Below are positions 26,534-40,335 of a stretch of 64,000 bases of DNA, in pieces. The translations under genes and the position numbers were made by a program. The stretch comes from Cucumis sativus (lineage: Eukaryota; Streptophyta; Magnoliopsida; Cucurbitales; Cucurbitaceae). Numbering within the stretch: the first letter of the stretch is position 1; every line of letters begins with the position of its first letter. The notes beneath the pieces are model-generated. The model searched no databases. It had not been told where the DNA came from and saw only the letters and a list, made by a program, of their open reading frames with translations. The stretch lies in the NCBI RefSeq assembly GCF_000004075.3, contig NC_026656.2:17122607-17186606 (forward strand), in the 5' to 3' direction.

Positions 26534-29500
26534 ATGGCTCGCAAGAAGATCAGAGAATACGACTCTAAGAGATTGTTGAAGGAGCACTTCAAACGGATCT
26601 CTGGTAGACAACTCCCCATCCAATCCGCTCAAGTGAGTCCTGCTTCACTCTTCTTATAGATCTCCATATTCTTAACAATTTTCTTCTGCCTCATTACCAT
26701 TATATTCACCTTCTTCTCTCTTGACGTTTCTTCTTCCCTTACACTCAACACATTCACTGATAATTGTTTTTCTTCCTTTCTTTTTTCCTCTGGACATTAC
26801 CAAATCTGAAGCCACTTTTGTTCACCCGTTTGAATCCTTGGATATGTTAAAAGAAGTCTGATCTAACGTTGCTTTCCCTGTCTCTGCACCACCACTGACT
26901 TGAAATCTCTTTCTATGCCTTCGTTATTGATTTAATGACCATATTTAAAATCTGGCTCAGGTCACTGAATCAACTGATTTCAATGAGCTTGTTGAGAAGG
27001 AACCTTGGCTTTCTTCATCAAAATTGGTCGTGAAGCCCGACATGTTGTTTGGAAAGCGTGGCAAAAGTGGTTTAGTCGCCTTAAATCTTGATCTGGCTCA
27101 GGTTGCTGCATTTGTGAAAGAGCGCCTTGGGAAAGAGGTGTTGTTTTATTTTCTTTCGTCTTTTGGATCAATCTGCTTTTTATAATTGTTCGTTTTCTCA
27201 TCATCCCATTCCATTTCCTTCTCTCGCTTATTGATCCTTTTACTATGCTATTATTCTCTTTCATGACCAGGTAACAATGGGTGGATGTAAGGGACCTATC
27301 ACCACATTTATTGTGGAGCCCTTCATACCGCACAAGGAAGAATACTATCTCAATATTGTCTCAGAGAGACTTGGGTGCAGTATTAGCTTCTCGGAGTGTG
27401 GAGGAATTGAAATCGAAGAGAATTGGGATAAGGTATTTTTTCTCTTGATACTATTTGGTGTTTTTAATTAACAATCTGTTAGGTTCAGGAATTACTCTTT
27501 GTTTGAATTCTATCACCCCCAAATTTTACTAAGCTTCAATGGAATTCTCTTTTGAATCAGGTTAAAACCATATTTATCCCCACAGGAGTGTCCCTCACTT
27601 CAGAAACATGCGCCGAGCTGGTGGCAACCCTTCCTTTGGAGGTAAATTTTCATTGATGAAAATTGCTTTTCCTTTTTAGAGTTTTTTTCTCTGGTGATAC
27701 CTATCACATAGTTTACACTGACTCAACCAAGAGGTTAGAGGTTCAAAACCTCATCGCCACATATTCTTCAACTAAAAAAAATGTATATTATAGTATTCTT
27801 GACTACATAATTTGTGGAAGCCTAAAACTGCTTAAGACCTTACATACACTATATACTTATGAGGCTTTAATTTATCTGAAATGGTTATCTGTCACGGAAA
27901 GTCAAGAAACCCTTTGCAAGATCAGATAGTTAACATAAATTTGTTCTTCAATCCAGATCAAAGGAGAAATCGAGGAGTTTATCAAGGCAGTTTATACCCT
28001 ATTCCAAGGTATGCTATTTTTTTTGGATGTGAACTTAACTGCTAAATTATTGGTAGATTAAAAAACTGAAGTTGTTAGTTTAATATCAATATATTTCAAT
28101 ATCATTATTAGGCTTGTCTGTCTTGTCATCTTGCTAATCATCACTAGACTATAATCCTGAAGTCTAGTAGTCCTAAAAATATATGAAGTTAGGTTCGAGT
28201 AAATCTAATTACTTATTTTATTTCGTGAATGGATCAATTAAGTCAATTTTTTGTGAGACAGATCTGGACTTTACTTTCTTGGAAATGAATCCTTTTGCGC
28301 TTGTTGATGGGAAGCCCTATCCTTTGGATATGAGGGGTGAACTAGATGATACTGCTGCTTTCAAGAACTTCAAGAAGTATGTCTGACACCCTTGGTTATA
28401 AATTGCATTACATCCATTGCTCGCGCATCAAGTACAAGCGTAATAAATTATATTTTCTGATATGTTTTTGCCCTTGTAGGTGGGGAAGTATTGAATTTCC
28501 AATGCCATTTGGTAGGGTTATGAGTCCCACTGAGAGCTTTATCCATGGCCTAGATGAAAAGGTAATGAACCTATCTGTAGTTTTTTCTCCATATTTATGA
28601 TGTCTTCCTTTAACAATTCTTTTCATTAGTCGACTGGTTTGTGTATATTCTTTTATTCTGGAAATTCATGGAAAATGTTTGAATTCGAAAACCCTTTTTG
28701 GCGTAGAGCTAATGAATAATGATATTTGAGGGTTTTCTGTTTTCTTACTGCAAGTTGTCTGTATGTTGTCAGTGTTAAGTCTTCCGGACTTGCAATTATG
28801 AAAATACGATGGGTTGAATTTTTCTTTTTTAATGAACAAAGGGAATGCTTGGGAAGTTGGAATGGAATCAGGATCACTAGAAATTAGAAGGGTGCTGAAA
28901 TTCATGTCGAATAGAAGGCAGAACAAAAATAGGATCGTAAAGCGTAAACAAATGGAAAATAGGGTTTAATTGAAAACTATAGGAAGGAAATGAGTTTAGT
29001 ATTACAATTTAGGCTCAAAACAGTCTATCCAAACCTGAATTTTGGATTTCATTCCAATGAATTCCAATTCCATTGCGGGTGCCCGAACACCCACTAGTCC
29101 CTTATTCTTGTATGGTAGTTAATTTTTTAGGGAAAATAGATAGAAAAAAGCAGCCCCAAAAGGGTATTCAGATAAGAAAAGGACTCCAATCAAGGAGAAT
29201 TAAGACCTAGGGAATAATTAAAAAAAGACTTTGTCACCGAAGAAGCATAAAACCTATTGGGTGACCATATATCATAAGGCCCTCTCTCAACATGTGCAAA
29301 ATGCATAAAATACCTAAATGCGAGTCCGTTTTCTAAGTATGTTAGTTATTTTATTCAACACGTGCAAATTGTGTTTTTTTTTTCTGAGGTTTGCATGTCC
29401 TTGCAAATCCGCTAGTTCAATGCTTATGTGACCATCCTAAACTAATTTCATTCCATTCATTTCATCAGCGAGTTTGCTGAAATTTTACTTCATACTGGAT

Positions 29501-30494
29501 CTAATCTGCTGGAATAAAAATTTGTTATAAACTAATTGAATCAACTATTTTTATTTTCATCTATGCAGACCAGCGCATCTTTGAAATTCACAGTTTTGAA
29601 CCCCAAGGGACGTATTTGGACCATGGTGGCTGGAGGTGGTGCAAGTGTCATATACGCAGACACGGTAAGCTTTAATTTGTCCACTCCAATACTTGAGTTT
29701 CGAGATTCAGCTTTCACTTCTATTATTTTGGTTTATTGATAGAAAAATTCGTTTTGTAAAGGTTGGAGATCTTGGTTATGCCTCTGAGCTCGGAAACTAT
29801 GCAGAATATAGTGGAGCGCCTAATGAGGAAGAGGTGTTGCAGTATGCCAGAGTTGTTATTGATGTAAGCATTGTTTATTATCAAGTTACATGTGATCAAC
29901 ATAATTATCATATAGAATACAAATCATGAGCATGTCAAGATACTCGAATGTGTAATTGAACATCTTCTATTTATTGGATGTAGAGGATGATACTTTCACT
30001 TCTGTTTCCTGTAGTGTGCAACTGCAGATCCCGATGGCCAAAAGAGAGCACTCGTGATTGGAGGAGGAATAGCGAACTTTACTGATGTAGCTGCTACATT
30101 TAATGGCATAATTCGGGCCTTGAAGGAGAAGGTAAAGCAATCTCTGTCCAGTTTCAGGTAGTCCATTTTCCCGATATAAAGTATTTTTGTACTGATGGAT
30201 AGGCACATATTGTTGTTATGACTCAGGAATCAAGGCTAAAAGCGGCTAGGATGAGTATTTATGTGAGGAGAGGAGGCCCCAACTACCAGAGAGGGCTTGC
30301 TAAGATGAGGGCAGTTGGTGAAGAACTTGGTGTTCCCATTGAGGTAGAGTGCAGACCAACTATATATTGTTAAAAGGGCTTCATAAAAACTGGTATTGAG
30401 AAACCTTGGCTTTGTAATACAGGTCTATGGGCCAGAGGCAACCATGACGGGCATATGCAAGCAAGCAATTGAGTGCATAACTGCAGCTGCATAA
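26534..30494 (+). CDS. ACLA: ATP-citrate lyase subunit A
   Basis: Twelve exons: 26534-26632, 26961-27137, 27271-27432, 27561-27641, 27957-28008, 28262-28376, 28480-28561, 29569-29664, 29762-29863, 30015-30131, 30227-30343 and 30423-30494. They join in phase to 423 residues, the usual length of plant ACLA. The N-terminal half has the ATP-grasp features, with [21 protein letters not shown], and [11 protein letters not shown] near the metal site. The second half has the citrate-binding CoA-ligase-like fold with [27 protein letters not shown] and [11 protein letters not shown]. In plants ACLA pairs with ACLB in the cytosol to convert citrate, ATP and CoA to acetyl-CoA and oxaloacetate. The product supplies fatty-acid elongation, waxes, sterols and flavonoids. 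All introns have GT-AG ends. Nothing is missing or broken. Confidence 0.98.
27690..27785 (+). repeat. SINE-like remnant in ACLA intron 4
   Basis: Reads CACTGACTCAACCAAGAGG, then AGAGGTTCAAAACCTCATCG, then an A-rich end. It resembles the module at 16.1 kb on the opposite strand, including the order CTCAAC, AAGAGG and GGTTCAAA. The A-rich end suits a retroposed SINE. The host intron (27642-27956) keeps normal splice sites. Confidence 0.4.
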
Positions 30495-33400
30495 ATCGGG
30501 ATACACCATCCGCATCGTTCTTGTCATAGATATCTTATATTATGTGTAGTTTTATTCGCCTTTGACTGATTTGTGGTGATAGTTCGTCAAGTTTTTAATA
30601 AAAATCTCTATCTGTGATGTACCTTCGAACAAGGATTTGAGTGAATAATGATAAAGCAGAGGGGATGGTATGAATTGAATGTAGATGCAAGATGGGTGTA
30701 ACGACTTGGGGCTATTTTGTTTCTTTATCAGTATAAGCTCACTGCTTTTGTTACATTTAAGATGGTAGCTATTCAATCGAGTTCGTCAATTTCTCGACAC
30801 TCTTTCAACTATATTAATGTACTGGTACTTATCCCTGCTTCCATTCCAAGTGATATTATTTCTATCTTCTACAAGTGTTAATTTTTCCTTTTAAAACAAA
30901 TCCCTCTTCCTTTTGTCTAGAGACCAAGAATTGTATAATTCACACTAATCACTACTTCTCTTCTTATCCTCCCACTCGGTATCCCTCACCTATGTTTGAG
31001 CTTGTGGAAAAGCTGAAGGCCGGGGAGAGCGGGTACCGTCTATTCTACATGCCCATGAATATAAACGGAAATTTTGTTTGTGTGGACAACCCCTAATTTA
31101 GAACAATGTAGAGACATCATTGAAGCAAGGCTAAGGAGAATGCCGCTTGGGTTGTCCAAAAAGTGTGGTTCAACTTCGATCGCAGTTGTGAAGATGATTA
31201 GATTGAGTTGGAGAACCCCAAGGCCCAAAGGCCATTAATAGTACATGACATGAATGACCCATCCCAAATCAAGTTTCCCACTTCTACGGCCCGCCCGCCC
31301 TTCCATTTCTCCCAACCCACCGAACCAACGGGTTTTATTATTGTTTTTCTCTTTCTTTTTAATTATGTGGAGTAAGCTCAACGAACATCTACAACTATTT
31401 TTCATAGAAATTTAAGCATGGTCTCCCTAGCAGTAGTATTAGTAAAATGAAATTATTATAAATTTGAGAATTTGAGATGGGTGAATCGGATCTTTCAAAG
31501 TATGCCCTAGAATGGGCCTACCACTGGCACTCCTTTCCAATTTCCATGGTTGATTACCTGCATTGAAATAAATAATTTTATTGATATTTTGGATAAGACG
31601 AAAGAATGTGAGGCGGTGGGTAATGGTAGAGATGGATGGTGATTGTTCATTGCATGACATGCTCATACATATCCCACCCCCATCTACTAATACTCTCATT
31701 TTCTTCACCCCCAGTACTTCCATTATTATTCTTTTTCTCTTTTAATTCTTCTCATCATTCTTATTACCATATTCCACCAATTATATTTATAACTGGTGAG
31801 AACAAACCAAGGGGAATTAATTAGGATGTGGCTTAGAAGATGATTGTTTGGGACATGGTGGACCAATCACGCCAGCAGCTTATTATCATGCTGTTCTGCG
31901 AGAGGGGATGGACTCGATCTTCAAAAGATGTTCTCCATTTGTCCAATTCAAAAGTAAATATGTAAAGTGTGTGTGTGTGTGTATATATAGTTTCAATCAT
32001 GTTCTAAAATTGTATTTACTTTCAACTTGTTGGAATAGAAGTACTGTTTCTTTTTAATTAATATGGTTGATTCTACATATTATTGTAGAGGATATTTCAA
32101 AAAATTTAATTATAAACAATTTAGATTAAGTTTGTTGTAAGGAGATTAAAATAGGAGAGATGTTAGAAAGTTGTTTGTGTGATGACTACCATATATCATC
32201 ATTGTATAACCAACCAATTTAAAAGAGGAAGATAGATTGATGAGGAAAGAAAGAAAAGAAAAGTCATAATCATTTTGATAAGAAGAAAAATAGAAACAAG
32301 TAGGAACCAGTAAAGTAGTAACACACTTAAACTTTCCCGTAAACAATCATGATTGGATATTGCAATAACGCTTCTCCCTATGAGTAAATAATTAAAAGTT
32401 GTAAGTTTGTATTATAGTTATGGGTTAGTAATAGTAGAAGAAAATGAAGAAGGTAGAGAATGAGGGAGGAAAAGAAAAGTAAAAGGAAGGTGTAGTTTTG
32501 AAAGAAGGAGAATGGAGTGAATGGGACAGGAAAAGGGAAGGCATGTGAGTGGAAATAATGGAATATATTAATAGAAATAGAATTTGGTAATTTGGATATT
32601 TTAATGGGAAAAATAAAAAAAATTAGAAAACCTGCAGCTGCAGTGTTTATAAGCATTATTATTATTCTACGGAATTGTGGTTTTCCCAAAGCAAACACCT
32701 CTGGCCTCTTCTCTTCACTCTTCACACCTTCCCTACACAATAATTCCCATTTTTTCTTTTTCTTTTTAATAAATAAATATAAAATTAAAAAAAGAAAAAG
32801 AAAAAAGGAGATGAATTTTTGAAAAGTGAGAGAGCATATTCAATTTTCCCAATGCGACAAAAATACCAAATGCATCGGGATTCTATTCCACTTTATGGCC
32901 TTTTAGTACCAAATTAAATATAATACACACTCTCTTCCTTATTAAATTAATACTTCGCTCCCCCCCCCCCTTTCTATTTATTTATTTATTAATAATTACA
33001 ATTACAATTATTTATTAATTTATTACGGGGAGTTATCCTTTTATCTCAATTTCCCCACAAATCTTTGTCTATGCAAAAAACCCTTTCTCATTTTCAATTC
33101 CAGGATACTGTTTTACTTTCATAAAACTTGTTTATAATGCTACTAAGGAACTCTGTTTTCATTTTCAAAGTTATGCTAATAATATGACAACCAGTTCATA
33201 CTAACACCTATTCTATATATATATATATTGCCATTTGCACTGTAGATAAAAGAAACCTGTGAACACCGGCCCCCACCACAAAAATAACATAACCAACTGT
33301 TTTTCTTTTCTTTAATTAATAAATTGAACGGAATTATTTCGCACTGTTTTCAAAGGGAATATACATGTGTATATATAAATATCAATTTATATGTTTATTA

Positions 33401-34430
33401 GTTTTTTTCTCAGTTTAATTTATAGGTATCTCTTTTCCTGTTGCCATATAACAATTAGTTTGGTTAGATGAATAAGTGATAGAGTTTAGGTGGGTGATTT
33501 GTGTCATTCATCTCATTGTATTTCCGAGTGTTTATGGAAGACGTAAATTAAAACAAGTAAGGTATGGTGTTGTTAATTAAAGGTTAATTTTCGAATAAAA
33601 TGAGAGCACGTTTAATTTCTGTTGGGTTGCTAAAAATAGTATAAAATAATATGAAACACAGGGATGGGGATTGTACTTTTTAATTTGGAGGGGTGACCCA
33701 CCCAAGAACCATGATTCTTATACGAAATTGAATAAGATTCTACTACATGTTGGATTATTAGTGATGACCCTCCCCCCTATATATATTATGAGATATGTAT
33801 TTGGGCATTTGGTATTTGGATTGAAAGCTTCCTTAAATAGGGCTGGGTTCCAGAAAGAAAAAGAATTGAAAAAAGAGTTAGGTTTTGGTTTGGTTGGTTT
33901 GGTGTGGGCATCATAATAGAGAATAGAGATTCCCATCACAGCATCCAACCAACCAACTAAATGGAATAACACACAAAACACTCTCGCACGCACACCACAG
34001 CCTCACCGCTCCCTTTGGTTATAATATTGTTTTATATTTTTTCTAATTCCACAAGCAATAATAATAAATAAAATAAAGGAGAGAGAGGAATGAGTAAAAT
34101 TACCAATGCTCCTTAGGGGGTGTAGTGTAGAAGGGACCCCCTGCTCTCTACCAATATTCCCTTTTTTTAACTGTAACTCTTTCTCTCTCTCTCTCTCTCT
34201 CTCTCTATTATGTAATATTAAACTAATCTGAAATTGATAGTTAGTTAGAAATATAATTTTAGATGGAAAAGAGGGAGAAATAAAAAAAAAAAAGAAAAAA
34301 GAAGAAGAAGAAGAAAAGAACATGTTTGAAATGGCCTGGAGAGAGGGAGTGAAGAAGAAGATGATGAACATCATAAGCATTATTTGTAAAAGTTGAAGAG
34401 AGAAGGAAACGAAAAGAAAGACAATGGGAG
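30495..34430. other. Intergenic region after ACLA
   Basis: The ACLA 3' UTR runs to about 30.61 kb, where AATAAAAA may be the poly-A signal. The rest, nearly 4 kb, is AT-rich with purine-rich stretches (32.4-32.55 kb), a C10 run near 32.96 kb and a CT repeat near 34.18 kb. A mildly coding-like stretch at 31848-31960 was not recognised. No RNA gene was identified. Confidence 0.5.
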
Positions 34431-34444
34431 CACGTGACGTGAGC
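34431..34444. promoter_or_regulatory. G-box / ABRE-like site upstream of the LRR-II kinase
   Basis: CACGTGACGTGAGC contains an exact CACGTG G-box overlapping an ACGTG core. It lies about 800 bases before the kinase start codon, so it could bind bZIP or bHLH factors. A single site is weak evidence of function. Confidence 0.4.
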
Positions 34445-35247
34445 TGCCAAATACACACTTTGCTTCTGCACTCCCAGCCAACACATCGGACACCCAAATA
34501 CCAATACCCATACCCATACTCTCTTTACCCACAATTCTTCTTCCCCTCCCCCACCTAAATCCCCAGTATCCATCCTTTCATTCCAATCCAAATCTTTCTT
34601 TCTTTCTTTCTTCCTTTTTTTCTTTCTTTTCCCCCCTTCATTTTCCCCTCTTTTTTTCTTTTTACCTTTTTCGAAAAAGCTGCCTGCCTGCCTGGGCCTG
34701 CCTCGTGCCTCCTATTATTTTCTTCTTTTCTTTTTTCAAATAAAATAAAAATAAAAAGAAAGAAAGAAAGAAAGAGGTTTGATGATATGTGTGTGTAACT
34801 GGGTTTACTTACATCTATGTATCTGTATTTGGGGCGAACCTCGGCTGTTTCTCGCGGACTCTGTTTATTTGTTCGGTTGTGGTGTGCGGAAGCGGAAGCA
34901 AAAGCAGCAGTAACAGAGCAAGAGTTGAGTGGGTTTTACTGAACCCCCCCAAGCCAAGGCGCCTTTTTCTTCTCAAGCAAGACTCACCAACAACAAACAA
35001 AAACTAGATTTCATCATGCCAATTCTGGCCTCCCCATTCTCAACTCCTATACTATCTATCATATTCCTCATCCTCAGATCTCTGGGATCTCACACTTTCA
35101 ACTTCTACCTATTACCTCTCTTTTCCTAAACACCCAACTCCTCACCTTTCTGGAGACCCAATGTCTTCTCCACTTCTGCTTTTTCTTCATACATCCTCCC
35201 ACCCGCTCCACTGACTCACTATTTACTCAACCCCTAATTACTTGTTA

Positions 35248-38200
35248 ATGGAACCACATTTTCTGTTTTCCATACCCCTTTTTCTTCTTTTCCCACTCCT
35301 CCATCTTGCTTCTGCTACGCTGTCTCCTTCTGGTGTTAACTTTGAAGGTTAGTTTCTCCCTCCCCTTCTCCCTCCAATTCTTTTCTTTTTCTTTTTCTTT
35401 TTCTTTTTCATTCTCCAACTTTCAATTCTTTATGGGAATTTCAATTTCAATTTTAACAGTCGTAGCGTTGATGGCCATAAAATATGATTTATTAGATCCC
35501 CACAATGTTCTGGAGAACTGGGATTCTAATTCTGTGGATCCTTGCAGCTGGAGAATGGTCACCTGTTCTCCAGATGGATATGTTTCTGTTTTGTAAGTCT
35601 TCTTATTCCCATTATCTCCTTTTTCCACATTTTCTGTCACCACTTGTCATGTCAAAACTCCTATTTATTATTTTGGGTTTCTTTCTTTCTTCTTAATCTT
35701 ATTTATGAACAGGGGGCTACCTAGCCAGAGTTTGTCCGGGGTCTTATCACCTGGGATTGGAAACCTCACCAAGTTGGAATCTGTGTAAGCTTCTCCATTC
35801 TGCTTACTCCCCACTTACTGTGTATACATTTTCTATCCAACCATAATAATTCCATTTGCTATTACAAAACATACGTAGGTTGCTTCAGAACAATGACATT
35901 TCAGGACCAATTCCTGCAACCATCGGAAAGTTAGAGAACCTCCAGACTCTTGATCTCTCCAACAATTTATTTAGTGGCCAAATACCCAGTTCCCTCGGAG
36001 ACCTGAAGAAGCTGAATTATTTGTAAGTTTTGCACGCTTTCTTAGCTTTTGGTTGAATGATTCATTCTGATCTTTGTCAACTGCACATTATTTTTTGAGC
36101 AAGGCAGGCGACTGAATAACAACAGCCTAACTGGACCTTGTCCTGAATCTCTATCCAAAGTTGAAGGTCTCACGCTCGTGTATGTTCATTTACTTCTGTA
36201 TACCACATCTCTATTTTGTGGTTTAATCCGGTTAATGCTATTTGGAAGAAATATATATTCACGTTTTTAGTTGAACTAATAGGGACCTTTCATACAACAA
36301 CTTGAGTGGCTCCTTACCCAAAATATCAGCAAGAACATTCAAGTAAGTTATTTTCTTTCTTGTATTTTCAAATTCATATCATTTTGATTAAGTGAAAAAA
36401 AAATCTCAAAGTCTCAAAACCTCAAGTACTGTGTCTTTTGTTCAGGATTGTTGGTAACCCTCTGATCTGTGGTCCAAACAACTGTTCTGCTATCTTTCCA
36501 GAGCCATTGTCGTTTGCCCCAGATGCTCTTGAAGGTATAGGTCTCATGACATCTATTTGTATTTGTATTTGTATTTATTTTGATTTGTTACCGTAACTTA
36601 CTGGAACATGTTTTTGATTGCTTGGGTTCTTTCTCCTCAGAAAATCTGGGGTTTGGTAAGAGCCACCGCAAGGCAATTGCTTTTGGGGCAAGTTTTAGTG
36701 CTGCATTTATTGTTTTAGTCCTTATTGGACTACTTGTCTGGTGGAGATACAGACACAACCAGCAGATTTTCTTTGATGTAAATGGTAAATCTCCTCTCTA
36801 CTCCTTATTATTGGCATTTTGGTTTGTGACGGATTAAGTAATATTTTATCAAGCAGGAAACGATCTTGTTTGCTTCTCGTGTAATACGTTTGAAATTCTT
36901 ATTGGACTAATATAACATTAATGGAAAACAGATCAATATGACCCAGAGGTACGGTTGGGTCATTTGAGAAGGTACACATTCAAGGAACTTAGGGCAGCAA
37001 CTGATCACTTTAACCCTAAGAATATCTTGGGAAGAGGTGGGTTTGGAATTGTGTACAAGGGATGCTTAAATGATGGGAGTCTGGTAGCGGTTAAAAGGCT
37101 GAAGGATTATAACACAGCTGGTGGGGAGATCCAATTTCAGACTGAAGTAGAGATGATAAGCTTAGCTGTACACCGAAATCTCCTCAAGCTTTTTGGCTTT
37201 TGTTCTACTGAGAGCGAAAGACTTCTGGTTTACCCTTTCATGCCCAACGGCAGCGTTGGATCTCGTCTAAGAGGTTTGTTGCTTTCGTAGGTTTGATTTT
37301 GATAGAAAAGATGAATTGATATTTCTATTACATCTTACGAAAATAAACACATGTTTATTTATTTATAATTTTTCTAAAAATTTGCATTGACATTGCAACT
37401 TCACTGAAATTAAGACTTTGATATATCAATTAATATCCATATTTTAAATCTCAGTTAAAACATGAAATTCCACCAAATTTCACAAACTTCCAAAGTAAAA
37501 TACCAAAGCAAATCACTACTAAAAAAAGCTCACATTTATAAATTCATCCAATTATCAGCTTGCGTTAATAGTTAAATACAATTTTTATTTGTCAATTAAC
37601 TATATGTTAATTACAACAATAACTACATAAATAGGTTGTGGTTAATAGTCAAATAAATTAAGACTGTGGTTTTACTAAGTTTAGGTTTTAATTTTGGTTT
37701 GTGAGAAATTGGTGTAAAATTTGGATAAACTTTTTCAATAGTTTGGGGTATTTTTGAAACAGCTTCGTCCAAAACTTTAAATCTTTTTAAAAGTATTTTT
37801 TTTTGGTTAAGTTTAGGGATATTTTTTTTACACAAACTACAAAGTTGAAGACATTTTTTTGTGATTTAATGTATTTAATAGTAGCAAATTTCATAGTATT
37901 AAACCAACGTGGTAATCCCCAGTTACAAATGATGCTAAACTGGAAGGTTTCAAGATTTGTATGTTTTCTTAGAAAGGGGAATTTAGTATTGGTGGATGTT
38001 TCATAATTTTCAAATCCTTTGTTTATCAGATCGTATCCATGGGCAGCCGGCTCTAGATTGGGCAATGAGAAAGAGAATAGCCTTGGGCACAGCTAGGGGA
38101 TTGGTATACTTGCACGAGCAGTGTGACCCCAAAATTATTCATCGTGATGTCAAGGCCGCCAACATTCTCCTTGATGAAGACTTCGAGGCCGTCGTAGGAG

Positions 38201-38967
38201 ACTTTGGGTTGGCCAAACTTTTGGATCACAGGGATTCTCATGTTACTACAGCGGTGCGTGGCACTGTTGGCCATATTGCCCCAGAATACTTATCAACGGG
38301 CCAATCCTCAGAAAAGACTGATGTTTTTGGGTTTGGAATCTTGCTTTTGGAGTTGATTACTGGTCAGAAGGCTCTGGATTTTGGTCGAGGAGCAAACCAG
38401 AAAGGCGTGATGCTCGATTGGGTAACTATTCTTTAATGCTATACTCGTCTTAACTCAACAAATTCAAGGGAAATATTGTCTTATACAATTCATTCCACTA
38501 TTTCAATGGATAAATCTAATCTTATGCACTAGACACCCGCATGTTTGGCTTCTTGGCTCTTGTATTGTTTTTGATTAAACAAAGCAATATATTTCTGGTG
38601 GAATGGAGTTTTTTTTATCTGAATCTTTCTTTTTTATTTTAATATATAGGTGAAAAAGTTGCATCAGGAAGGGAAGCTGAATATGATGGTGGATAAAGAT
38701 CTAAAGGGTAACTTCGACAGAGTTGAGTTAGAGGAAATGGTCCAGGTTGCCCTGTTGTGCACTCAATTCAATCCTTCTCACCGACCCAAAATGTCTGAAG
38801 TGTTAAAAATGTTGGAAGGCGATGGTTTAGCTGAGAAATGGGAAGCATCACAGCACATTGAAACGCCAAGATGTCGACCGTGTGAGAATCCACCTCAACG
38901 GTACTCAGATTATATAGAAGAATCTTCTCTTATTGTAGAAGCGATGGAGCTTTCAGGCCCCAGATGA
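35248..38967 (+). CDS. LRR-II receptor-like kinase, NIK/SERK group
   Basis: Eleven exons: 35248-35347, 35460-35592, 35713-35784, 35879-36022, 36108-36179, 36283-36342, 36446-36534, 36641-36784, 36932-37273, 38030-38421 and 38650-38967. They join in phase to 621 residues. In order there are a signal peptide ([15 protein letters not shown]), an LRRN cap with DPCSW, about five leucine-rich repeats in exons of 72 or 144 bases, and a transmembrane helix (about residues 235-258). The kinase domain has the Gly loop [15 protein letters not shown] (K326), HRD (D425) and DFG (D443). The tail ends AMELSGPR, as in many LRR-II kinases. The serine-proline hinge typical of SERKs is absent, so it sits better with the NIK or related LRR-II members. 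These act at the plasma membrane as receptors or co-receptors in immunity and development. All catalytic residues are present. Intron 9 (37274-38029) is unusually long. Confidence 0.93.
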
Positions 38968-40335
38968 CAGCCATCATTTTTCTTTCCTTTGTAATTCCCT
39001 CTTACAACATTAACTTGCAGTTGAAGAGAAAAGAGTGAGTGGGCGTTGATAGCGTTGGTGTAATTCTTCTGTAAAAAAGAAACAAGAGAAAGAGTAATGC
39101 TAAGCTGTTTGTTGAAGCCTACGCTTAGAGGTTAACTTCTTAGTTCTGGCTTATGGAACGACATGTCCTTTGTCCAATTATTTAGTGTCCACTCAATCAA
39201 TTTATTCAGCCAAACCCCAGCTGGTGTGTATGTTAAAAGAAAAATAAAGCTCATTGAGACGTCCAACCTGCTTGTAGATACGAAAATTTCTAAAGTGATA
39301 GACTTTTATCATCGATAAATTTTTAAAGTATACTTGAAGTCATATTGGCATTATTCACATTTTTGTTTAGTTTCAATAAATAATAAAAATAGATTCTTGA
39401 TGCTTATGTCAGTAGTGACATGCTGCTTTCACAATGGATAGTCTTGCAATGGATAGTCTTTTATCATTTGAATGATTGTGAAATGGTATAGGTTAAGATG
39501 TTTATTGAATTTTAAAGAAGTTGCAGCGTGGAGATATATTTGTTTAATTCAATGTATTAAATGATTGTAATTAAATATATGAAGATTTTGTTAAAATTTG
39601 AATTGCATTCCCACTCTAACGTTTTTGTTAACCTCTAAACTCTTGTTCATCACCTACTTCACTCCCTACTTTCTTGGATCCCTATGATTTTTAATGTCAA
39701 AGGCTGTGAGGAATATTTCTGTTTGTGGTCTTCATCATTTTCCTCCATCTCTTTTTGGACTTAACTCCCTCTATTCTTCCTCTTGGCATGTCCTTAAATT
39801 CCCAATGCTATTGTATTTGTATATAATTCCCTCACGTTCCATTTTAACTTTGGATTCATCGTTTCGTTTTGTTTCATTTCTTTTATGGCATCTATATATA
39901 TATATTGATTTGTATTTGGTTTGGCATTGAAGTTATCATTTTTGTTTTGATGCATATGTTATTTTAAAAAATGTTAAATAATGATTATAATTTATATATA
40001 TATATAGGGGGATGGATATGTTAATGCATTTTCTATTAATAAGAAAGAGAGAAAGAGAGAAAGAGAGAAAGAGAAAAAGAAAAAGAAGGGTTAATAAATT
40101 AAATGGGTTTGGAAGTGTGGTGTTATGAATGTGTGTCTCCGGTGTGGGATCTCCCTGTTTTGGCGTTGTTAAAAAAGTACTAAAATAGAAAGCAAAAAAA
40201 TTTCTCTGACTTCGTGATGAACCACAACCACCTTTAAAACTCATATTCCCTCCCCCTCCCCTTTCCATTCCAATTTTAATAAAGAAAAGGTTTTGTAATT
40301 TTAAAGGCATTCCTCCCTTCCTTTCTGTTTATGCC
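38968..40335. other. Intergenic region between the LRR-II kinase and TBL
   Basis: The kinase 3' UTR is followed by AT-rich DNA. A tiny tandem duplication (CAATGGATAGTCTT twice, 39432-39460), a TA run near 40.0 kb and a GAGAAA repeat near 40.05 kb are visible. A pyrimidine-rich leader precedes the TBL start. Confidence 0.55.

Noticed and set aside
31848-32057. 69-codon frame beginning MGHGGPITPAAYYH
   Set aside because: The first 40 codons look mildly coding, but no family was recognised and the frame runs into a GT/TA repeat. It is not strong enough to call.
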